64,000 nt of DNA from Massilia sp. YIM B02443 (GTDB taxonomy: Bacteria; Pseudomonadota; Gammaproteobacteria; Burkholderiales; Burkholderiaceae_D): positions 62,001 through 126,000 of the forward strand of contig NZ_JASNRA010000013.1 of NCBI RefSeq assembly GCF_030411955.1. The letters are read 5' to 3'. The position numbers were made by a program, and so were the translations under genes. Position 1 is the stretch's first letter, and each line of letters starts with the position of its first letter. Shown piece by piece: positions 57,926 through 64,000 of this stretch. The notes beneath the pieces were generated by a model. That model worked only from the letters and a program-made list of their open reading frames with translations, was not told the origin of the DNA and did no database searches.

Positions 57926-58561
57926 TTGAGTACGCCCGGGTTGAGTAGGCCTGTCACAGCCGGCCCCGCGCCGGCTCTCGAGGACGAGCTGCCGCCCTAC
58001 GTCGGCATCGCCATGAACGCGGTGCGCCTGGTGCGCACCGAAGGCGATGCCGCCGACGCGCTGGCGGCATTGATGGCCGCCGATGCGATCGGCTTCGACA
58101 CCGAATCCAAGCCGACCTTCGCCAAGGGCGAAGTGTCGACCGGGCCGCATCTGGTGCAGCTGGCCCTTGATGATGTGGTGTGGCTGTTCCAGACCGCGAC
58201 CCCGGCCGGCACTGCACTCGCGATTCCCGTCATGAAGCCGGTGCTTGAATCGGACGCGATCCTGAAAGCCGGCTTCGGCCTGGGCGACGACGTGCGCCGC
58301 CTGCGCGCCAAGTTCGGCATCGAAGCGAAGAACGTGCTGGACCTGTCGACCGCCCTGCGCCGCCGCGGCGAACGCAATCCCCTCGGCGCCAAGAGCGCGG
58401 TGGCGCGCTTCCTCGGCCAGCGGCTGCAGAAGTCGAAGCGCATCACCACCACCAACTGGTCGCTTCCGCGCCTGAGCGAGCAGCAGCTGAAATACGCGGC
58501 CGACGACGCCCATGCGGCGCTGCGCATCTATCGCCACTGGCGCGCCAATCCTCCTGCCTGA
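57926..58561 (+). CDS. DEDD 3'-5' exonuclease (RNase D-like domain)
   Basis: A 211-residue 3'-5' exonuclease domain protein. Acidic motifs are visible in AIGFDTESKPTF (Exo I, D-x-E), LKAGFGLGDDVRRLRAKF (Exo II) and LKYAADDAHAALRIYRHW (Exo III, Y-x3-D), so the DEDDy set is complete. There is no HRDC domain, so it is not full RNase D. The start is a TTG at 57926, inferred from frame; ATG 58013 would be a shorter start. It begins nine bases after the ProQ gene stops. Confidence 0.88.
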   Translation: MSTPGLSRPVTAGPAPALEDELPPYVGIAMNAVRLVRTEGDAADALAALMAADAIGFDTESKPTFAKGEVSTGPHLVQLALDDVVWLFQTATPAGTALAIPVMKPVLESDAILKAGFGLGDDVRRLRAKFGIEAKNVLDLSTALRRRGERNPLGAKSAVARFLGQRLQKSKRITTTNWSLPRLSEQQLKYAADDAHAALRIYRHWRANPPA

Positions 58562-58672
58562 GCGCGCTGCATAAACAAGTTGCCTAAGCGAGCTGCATAA
58601 GCTGGCCGCGCCAAACGTGCGCGGCCCTGGAATCGCGTTATCATCCTCACCATCTTCGCTGCCGGTGAGCCC

Positions 58673-59386
58673 ATGAGATCGCGATGCCTGTCTGCCGCCC
58701 TGCTGCTTTCCGTATTCGCCGGCCCGGCGCCGGCTGCCGCACCCGCACCGCACACCGTCCCTGATACCCTGGCCCAGCGCCTGCTGGCCTGCGCCACCTG
58801 CCACGCGCGCGTCGATGCGCGCGGCAATCCGGTCAACGACAGCTTCTTCCCGCGCATCGGCGGCAAGCCGGCCGGCTACCTGCACAACCAGCTGGTCAAC
58901 TTCCGCGACGGCCGGCGTCGGTATCCCCTGATGACTTACCTGGTCGAGCACCTTCCGGACGCCTACCTGCGCGAGATCGCCGACCATTTCGCGGCCCAGC
59001 CGCCGACCGTGCTGCCGCCTGCCGGCGCGGCGCAGGCGCTGCCGCGCGGACGCCAGCTGGCGCTGCAAGGCGACGCCGCGCGCGGCATCCCGGCCTGCAT
59101 CGCCTGTCACGGCGCGCGCCTGACCGGCGTGAAGCCGGCGATCCCCGGCCTGCTCGGCCTGCCGCGCGACTACGTCAACGCGCAGTTCGGCGCCTGGCGC
59201 AACGGCGCGCGCAAGGCCCACGCGCCCGACTGCATGGCCTCGGTCTCGGCGCGCATGTCGCTCGAGGACGTGGCCGCCGTCGCCGGCTGGCTGGCGGCGC
59301 AGCCGATGCCGGCCGACGCCGCGCCGGCGGCGTCCATCGAAAGGCCCTTGCCGCTGGCCTGCGGCAGCGCCCCGGAGGCGCGATGA
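58673..59386 (+). CDS. diheme c-type cytochrome (c4-like)
   Basis: A 237-residue exported cytochrome. Signal peptide ends APAAAPAPH-like. Two heme-binding motifs are CATCH (residues 40-44) and CIACH (142-146), with conserved PLMTYL near 87 giving a possible axial Met for the first heme. The two-domain layout resembles cytochrome c4 but is not a close c4. It overlaps the next cytochrome gene by four bases (ATGA). No oxidoreductase gene is adjacent. Confidence 0.88.
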   Translation: MRSRCLSAALLLSVFAGPAPAAAPAPHTVPDTLAQRLLACATCHARVDARGNPVNDSFFPRIGGKPAGYLHNQLVNFRDGRRRYPLMTYLVEHLPDAYLREIADHFAAQPPTVLPPAGAAQALPRGRQLALQGDAARGIPACIACHGARLTGVKPAIPGLLGLPRDYVNAQFGAWRNGARKAHAPDCMASVSARMSLEDVAAVAGWLAAQPMPADAAPAASIERPLPLACGSAPEAR

Positions 59387-60651
59387 AAGCCGCGCGCATC
59401 GCCCTGCTCATCATCCTGGCGCTGCTGGTCGTCGCGCTGTTGCTGGCCTGGCCGCGCGCCCAGTACGTGGCGTCCAGCTCGCCCGCCGCCTGGGCCGCCA
59501 CGCCGGAGAACATCGCGCGCGGCGCCTACCTGGCGCGCGCCGGCGACTGCATCGCCTGCCACACCGCGCGCGGCGGCGCAGCCTACGCGGGCGGGCGCGC
59601 GCTCGACACGCCGTTCGGCCGCTTCTACGGCCCCAACCTGACACCGGACCGCGCCACCGGCATCGGCGCCTGGAGCGCCGACGACTTCTGGAACGCCCTG
59701 CACAACGGCATCGCTCCGGCTGGCCGCCTGCTGTATCCGGCGTTCCCGTACACGAACTACTCGAGGGTCGCACGCGCCGACTCGGACGCGCTGTATGCGT
59801 ACTTGCGCAGCCTGCCGCCGCAACGCCAGGCGAACCGGCCGCACGAACTGCGTTTCCCCTACAACCAGCAAGTCATGCTGGCCGGCTGGCGCCTGCTGTA
59901 CTTCCGTCCCGAGGTGTATGAAGCGCAGCCGGCGCGCGGGGCCGAGTGGAACCGCGGCGCCTACCTGGTCGAAGGCCTCGGACATTGCAGCGCATGCCAC
60001 AGCACGCGCAACCGCTTCGGCGCCGGCGGCGATGGACTGGACGGTGGCCTGATTGCCACGCTCGGCTGGTACGCGCCGTCGCTGACCTCAAACAGCGAGG
60101 CCGGCCTCGGAGGCTGGGACAGGCAGCACATCGTCGACCTGCTCGGCACCGGCATCTCGCCGCGCGGCTCGGCCACCGGGCCGATGGCCGAAGTGGTGGC
60201 GCGCAGCCTGCAGCACCTGACGCCATACGACCTGGGCGCCATGGCGAGCTATCTGAAGTCGCTGCCCGCCACCTCGGCGCCTCCGGTCGATCCGGGCCCG
60301 CCGCCGGGTGAGCAGGTGCTGGCCGAAGGACGCCGCATCTACGCAGCGCGCTGCGCCGACTGCCATGGCGCCGATGGGCAGGGCAAGGCGCCAGCCTATC
60401 CGCCGCTGGCCGGCAACCGCGCCGTGACCATGACGCCGGCGGTGAACGCGATCCGGATGACCGTCAACGGCGGCTTCCCGCCCGGCACGCATGGCAATCC
60501 GCGGCCCTATGGCATGCCGCCCTTCGGCCACGAGCTCGATGACGCGCAGGTGGCGGCGGTCTTGAACTGGATCCGGCGCAGCTGGGGCAATGCGGCGCCG
60601 GCGGTGAGCAGTGCGGAGGTCAACCGCCACCGCGCGCCGCCGGTCGACTAG
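59383..60651 (+). CDS. triheme c-type cytochrome, alcohol-dehydrogenase type
   Basis: A 422-residue protein with one N-terminal membrane anchor (ARIALLIILALLVVALLLAW) and three heme motifs: CIACH (56-60), CSACH (202-206) and CADCH (324-328). The layout matches the cytochrome c subunit of membrane alcohol or gluconate dehydrogenases: NIARGAYLARAGDCIACHTA and the LTPDRATGIGAWSADDFWNA segment are characteristic. The usual dehydrogenase subunit is missing here, so the electron donor must be elsewhere or be the diheme partner, cotranscribed with it. Confidence 0.9.
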   Translation: MKAARIALLIILALLVVALLLAWPRAQYVASSSPAAWAATPENIARGAYLARAGDCIACHTARGGAAYAGGRALDTPFGRFYGPNLTPDRATGIGAWSADDFWNALHNGIAPAGRLLYPAFPYTNYSRVARADSDALYAYLRSLPPQRQANRPHELRFPYNQQVMLAGWRLLYFRPEVYEAQPARGAEWNRGAYLVEGLGHCSACHSTRNRFGAGGDGLDGGLIATLGWYAPSLTSNSEAGLGGWDRQHIVDLLGTGISPRGSATGPMAEVVARSLQHLTPYDLGAMASYLKSLPATSAPPVDPGPPPGEQVLAEGRRIYAARCADCHGADGQGKAPAYPPLAGNRAVTMTPAVNAIRMTVNGGFPPGTHGNPRPYGMPPFGHELDDAQVAAVLNWIRRSWGNAAPAVSSAEVNRHRAPPVD

Positions 60652-60709
60652 CATGTTGCAACCGAGTCAGCGGCTTGCCTGGGCCGCTTGAAGGATCGTG
60701 GGATGCCAG

Positions 60710-60740
60710 CGGCACGTTTAGTAAAGCACCTAAACTGCCG
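60710..60740 (+). terminator. strong hairpin downstream of the cytochrome operon
   Basis: CGGCACGTTTAG (60710-60721) pairs with CTAAACTGCCG (60730-60740), 11 pairs with one bulge. It is 59 bases after the cytochrome stop codon and just before the next gene, without a T-tract. Confidence 0.5.
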
Positions 60741-60822
60741 CGGCTTTACGCCCGAAGACTCAACACCGGTGATGGAATATGGTTAACTTCGAAGCCGTAC
60801 GTCACTTCCTGAAGCGATCACC

Positions 60823-61695
60823 ATGAAGACTGCCTTTTCACCGCTTGCCGCACTGTTCGCGTTCGCCGCGCTGCTTGGCCTGACCGGCGCCCCCGCCGCA
60901 TCGGCCGCGCCGGCTGCAGCGGCACCGATCAACGTCGCCAGCTACAACCTGCGCTACAACAATCCCGGCGATGGCCCCAACGCCTGGCCGGCGCGCAAGG
61001 AGATGGTCAAGTCGCTGATCCGCTATCACGAGTTCGACATCCTGGGGACGCAAGAAGGCCTGTCCGACCAGATCGCCGAGCTGGCGAAGATGGAAGAATT
61101 CGACCACGTCGGCATCGGCCGCGACGACGGCAGGAACGCCGGTGAGCATTCGGCGATCTTCTACCGCAAGAGCCGCTTCACGCTGCTGAACAAGGGCGAC
61201 TTCTGGCTCAGCGAAACGCCCGACCGTCCTTCGCTTGGCTGGGACGCGACCTGCTGCAACCGCATCGCGTCGTGGGCCCACCTGCGTGAGCGCGGCAGCG
61301 GCCGCACGCTGTACGTGTTCTCCGTCCACTTCGACCATGAAGGCAAGCAGGCCCGCCGCGCCGCGGCCGACCTGATGCTGAAAAAGATCGCCGAGATCGC
61401 AGGCGGCGAGCCGGCCATCTGCGTGGGCGACTTCAATTCGACGCCGGACACGGCGCAGATCCAGGCGATGTCGAAAGCGCTGCGCGATGCGCGCAGCGCG
61501 AGCAAGGCGCCGCCGTACGGCCCGAGCGGCACCTACAACGGCTTCAAGCTGGACGCGCCGATGGCGGACCGCATCGACTACATCTTCGTCGACCGTCATT
61601 TCGACGTGCTCAGATATGCGACCCTGAGCGATTCGCTTGGTGGCCGCTATCCGTCGGACCACCACCCGGTGGTGGCGCGCGTCACGCTCAAATAA
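60823..61695 (+). CDS. exported endonuclease/exonuclease/phosphatase-fold protein
   Basis: A 290-residue protein with signal peptide (LFAFAALLGLTGAPAASA). The EEP-fold motifs are visible: VASYNLRYNN (N), ILGTQEGLSD (E metal ligand), VFSVHFDHEG (H-x-D), CVGDFNSTPD (D-x-N), DRIDYIFVD and SDHHPVVARV (the catalytic D-H). So the active site is complete. The family contains nucleases, sphingomyelinase-like and phosphatases; here export and lack of lipid-binding loops make a secreted phosphatase or nuclease plausible. Substrate unknown. Confidence 0.9.
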   Translation: MKTAFSPLAALFAFAALLGLTGAPAASAAPAAAAPINVASYNLRYNNPGDGPNAWPARKEMVKSLIRYHEFDILGTQEGLSDQIAELAKMEEFDHVGIGRDDGRNAGEHSAIFYRKSRFTLLNKGDFWLSETPDRPSLGWDATCCNRIASWAHLRERGSGRTLYVFSVHFDHEGKQARRAAADLMLKKIAEIAGGEPAICVGDFNSTPDTAQIQAMSKALRDARSASKAPPYGPSGTYNGFKLDAPMADRIDYIFVDRHFDVLRYATLSDSLGGRYPSDHHPVVARVTLK

Positions 61696-61801
61696 GCAAA
61701 CAGCGCAGTGTCATCGCGTCACCGGCCGCCAGGCCCGCTCGGTGGCGCCGCCATCGCAAGCGATGTTACGATGGCTGGATCCGTGACTCGATTGACCTGC
61801 C

Positions 61802-63211
61802 GTGATCTTCCGCCACATTGGGCGCCTGCTGAACAAGCCTGCGCCACAGCCCTCCCCATCGCTCCGATCGCCGGCTGAACGTGCCGTCGCGCACATCATC
61901 GAAGACGTACGGCGCCGCGATTCGACGGCGCGCCTGATCGACTTTCTGTGCGACCGCAATGGCTACGTGCGCGAGGCGGCCGTCGAGCGTGCCGCACAGC
62001 TGGATGCGCCGGCATTGCTGCTGCCGGTCGCGGTCCGCCTGAATGACTGGGTTCCTGCAGTCCGGGACCAGGCCCGCGAGGCGGTGCTGCAGATGCTGGC
62101 GAACCGGAATCCCGACACGGATGGCGAGGTCCTGATGCAGCTTTTGCTGAACGTCCAGCATCTGAAGCAGGCACGGCGCGCCGACCACACCGACTGGATC
62201 GCCCGGTTCGAACCGCTGTTCATCGACGTCATGGGTGCTCGGCGCATCGCCGACGCCATCGACAACGCACGGCCCGCGTTGGCGCAAGCGTGTTTTTTGC
62301 TTGCAGACCGATACCGCCTCGCCGACAAGGTCGACCTGGGCCGGCGCGGCCTGGCGCGCAAAGGCAATGTCGTTCTCGCCCACATGGCGATCGCCATGGC
62401 GCGCGACCTCGCGCCGCAGGACAGTCGCCGCCTCTATCGGCAGGCCCTGTGCTCGACGGTCGGCCCGGTGCGTGCGCAAGCCTTGCGTGCATTGCTTCGC
62501 GGCGATGACGACGACCCGAGGGCATTGGCGCAATCGATGCTGGCCGACCGCAACGAATGGGTCAGACTGGTTGCAGGTACCTTCCTCGAGCGGCTCGGCT
62601 GCGACGTGCCCGCACTATATGGCGCCCACATCGCCAGTGCGGACAACGATGCGCGCAAGCTGAATGCCTGCCTTGCCGGGTTGGCGGAATTCCAGGGGAC
62701 AGCGTACCTCGACCTGGCCCGCGCGGCCACCTCGGACCCGCGGGCGCGCGTGCAAGCCGCAGCCTATGCGGCCTGGGCGCGCCTGGCACCGCAAGAAAAG
62801 GACGTGATCGCCGAGCGTTTGCTGGCCAGCGAGCATCGCCGCGTGCGCAGGCTGTTCGGCGTCCTGGCCAGCAAACTTGGCGCTTATGTCCAGCGCGAGA
62901 CAGCATTGCCGCTCATGCTCGCGCACGGCGATTATGGCCAGATGCTGGCGCTGGTGAAAGGCGAACCGTGGGCCTTGCTCGAAGTGATCGCCAGGACTGC
63001 TGCGATGACGCGCAGCGACCCGAACTTCAGGAGCAGGCTGCACAAGGAATTGTGTCTCTGGCTGGGATCCGCAGTGCGCGGCTACACGCAACCCACCGAG
63101 CAGCAGCGGGCATTTCTACGCCAGCAAACGGTTCAGCAGGCGCTGCTCGAACTGCTGGAAGGCGACCGACCAGGACAGGCCTATCTGAAACGCGAACTGT
63201 CCGCACTATGA
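61802..63211 (+). CDS. HEAT-like repeat protein, 469 aa
   Basis: A helical repeat protein. Units such as LIDFLCDRNGYVREAAVERA and LPVAVRLNDWVPAVRDQARE look like paired HEAT helices. The start is a GTG at 61802. There is no signal peptide or membrane segment. Codon use is a little less GC-rich than the surrounding genes. I recognise no family. HEAT proteins usually act in protein binding; the partner cannot be told from the neighbours. Confidence 0.7.
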   Translation: MIFRHIGRLLNKPAPQPSPSLRSPAERAVAHIIEDVRRRDSTARLIDFLCDRNGYVREAAVERAAQLDAPALLLPVAVRLNDWVPAVRDQAREAVLQMLANRNPDTDGEVLMQLLLNVQHLKQARRADHTDWIARFEPLFIDVMGARRIADAIDNARPALAQACFLLADRYRLADKVDLGRRGLARKGNVVLAHMAIAMARDLAPQDSRRLYRQALCSTVGPVRAQALRALLRGDDDDPRALAQSMLADRNEWVRLVAGTFLERLGCDVPALYGAHIASADNDARKLNACLAGLAEFQGTAYLDLARAATSDPRARVQAAAYAAWARLAPQEKDVIAERLLASEHRRVRRLFGVLASKLGAYVQRETALPLMLAHGDYGQMLALVKGEPWALLEVIARTAAMTRSDPNFRSRLHKELCLWLGSAVRGYTQPTEQQRAFLRQQTVQQALLELLEGDRPGQAYLKRELSAL

Positions 63212-63229
63212 ACGACGGGTGCAGCGCTT

Positions 63230-63457
63230 TCAGTCGAGGCGTTTCAGGCGCTGCCCCAGGATGCCCCATTGGCAGGCGACGCCGTCGACCTGGCCGCACA
63301 GCGCCCAGCCGGTGCCGATCTTTTCAACCGTGACCTCGGTCTCGAGTTCCCTGGCCAGCTTCTCGGCCCAGCCCTTGGCGGCGCCCTGGCCCTTGAACAG
63401 TTCCTGGCCTTCGTAGATGACGGTGGCGTCGAACACGGGCATGGCGAATACGGTCAT
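63230..63457 (-). CDS. small protein, 75 aa, unknown
   Basis: MTVFAMPVFDATVIYEGQEL begins a short acidic/basic protein that ends KIGTGWALCGQVDGVACQWG ILGQRLKRLD. It has two cysteines. There is no signal peptide. The stop codon lies 19 bases after the HEAT gene ends on the other strand. I recognise no family. Confidence 0.5.
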   Translation of the reverse strand: MTVFAMPVFDATVIYEGQELFKGQGAAKGWAEKLARELETEVTVEKIGTGWALCGQVDGVACQWGILGQRLKRLD

Positions 63458-63507
63458 TGCAGTCTCCGGACTTCATTAAGAAGGCGACATCCTACCATCG
63501 CCTTCAG

Positions 63508-63540
63508 GCCGGCGGCGGCTTGCCTCAAGCCTCCGCCGGC
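63508..63540 (-). terminator. hairpin downstream of the partial TonB receptor
   Basis: GCCGGCGGCGGCTTG (63508-63522) and CAAGCCTCCGCCGGC (63526-63540) form a 15-bp stem with one mismatch and a three-base loop, just after the receptor's stop. No T-tract follows on the minus strand. Confidence 0.55.
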
Positions 63541-63562
63541 GTCCTTGCACCTGCTTTTTCCC

Positions 63563-64000
63563 TTACCAGGTATAGCCGGCCTTCACGTAGAAGTAGCGGC
63601 CGTTGAAGCCGTTCGGCGCCCACACGCTGTACGGCTGGGTGCCGTTCACGTTCAGGTTCGACAGCGAGGTCACCTGCGCCGGATAGCGGTTGGTGACGTT
63701 GTCGATGCCGGCCGTCAGGCGCCACTGGCTGGCGAGGCGCACCGACGCGGCCAGGTCGAGCACCCATTGCGGATCGTAGTTCTGGTCCAGCGCCGGATCG
63801 TTCTGCGGCACCGTGAATTCGCCGTAGCGCGTGACCACCGCGCGCGCGTTCCAGATGCCCCTGGTGTAGTCGCCCGAGAGGCTCAGCTTGTCCTTGGGCG
63901 AACCGACGGTCAGGCGGTTGATGGTCTGGCGGTCGGCCAGCACCAGCCCCTGCTGCGCCAGCACGGCCGGCGTAGCGGCCACGCGCTGGACTTCATTGTC
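63563..64000 (-). CDS. TonB-dependent receptor, C-terminal part
   Basis: The minus strand is open to the window end, so only the last 145 residues are seen. The sequence shows barrel strands (NARAVVTRYGEFTVPQNDPA, DLAASVRLASQWRLTAGIDN) and the typical end VTNRYPAQVT...YFYVKAGYTW. Such an end with terminal aromatic residue is the C-terminal signal of TonB receptors. The ligand cannot be inferred from this fragment. Confidence 0.85.
   Translation of the reverse strand, partial: DNEVQRVAATPAVLAQQGLVLADRQTINRLTVGSPKDKLSLSGDYTRGIWNARAVVTRYGEFTVPQNDPALDQNYDPQWVLDLAASVRLASQWRLTAGIDNVTNRYPAQVTSLSNLNVNGTQPYSVWAPNGFNGRYFYVKAGYTW

Overview
This is a high-GC (mid-60s percent by eye) chromosomal segment that looks like a betaproteobacterium of the family Oxalobacteraceae, most likely Massilia or a close relative. 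The evidence is the ftsK-lolA-rarA-serS order, the hemCDXY block facing away from ppc, the nadE-PII pair, a beta-proteobacterial RpoD with a long N-terminal extension, a PEP-CTERM protein with a post-PEP-CTERM partner, many TonB-dependent receptors, and short hairpin repeats between genes. I see no IS element, prophage, CRISPR array or rRNA operon. The window is mostly core chromosome with some accessory catabolic loci.

Layout. 1-1604: end of a ParA-like gene with a degenerate P-loop, a small unknown protein and a GNAT acetyltransferase, tightly packed. 1650-2728: redoxin plus AhpD-like pair (minus strand) behind a promoter with a repeated palindrome. 2954-5005: TonB receptor behind a Fur box. 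5226-12106: ftsK, lolA, rarA, a small exported protein, serS and tRNA-Ser(CGA), all on the minus strand. 12379-16394: trxB, an Smr protein and a bacteriophytochrome histidine kinase (plus strand). 16527-24072: DUF1176 protein, TRIC-type channel, PII, nadE, a COG3146 acyltransferase, an exported acetamidase/formamidase and a 46-aa protein.

24203-33079 is a complete malonate decarboxylase locus on the minus strand: MdcR-like regulator, MatC-like permease, then mdcA-C-D-E-G-B-H with mostly overlapping genes. It encodes the CoA-transferase subunit, the carrier protein, the two decarboxylase subunits, and the enzymes that make, attach and charge the special prosthetic group. 33122-42600 is a second catabolic-looking unit: a LysR regulator diverges from a TonB receptor, which is followed by an alpha/beta hydrolase and a five-gene branched-chain-type ABC transporter. 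The order suggests outer-membrane uptake, cleavage and inner-membrane import of an unknown ester, lactone or amide.

42842-45484: a PEP-CTERM surface protein, a post-PEP-CTERM protein and a PA-domain metalloprotease. 45678-53843: ppa, then hemY-hemX-hemD-hemC (minus strand) and ppc (plus strand). 54021-58561: rpoD, a possible small RNA, a ProQ/FinO RNA chaperone and a DEDD exonuclease. 58673-64000: two c-type cytochromes, a secreted endonuclease/exonuclease/phosphatase-fold protein, a HEAT-like protein, a small protein and the 3' end of another TonB receptor.

A family of GTAGGGTTGG / GTAGGGTGGACG hairpin repeats recurs in at least five intergenic sites, and two copies (18389-18513 and 53852-53963) share one longer composite structure. 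The most interesting leads are this repeat, the hydrolase-transporter locus with its GTGCA palindrome, the ParA-like operon, and the putative RNA upstream of rpoD. None of these was tested by database search.
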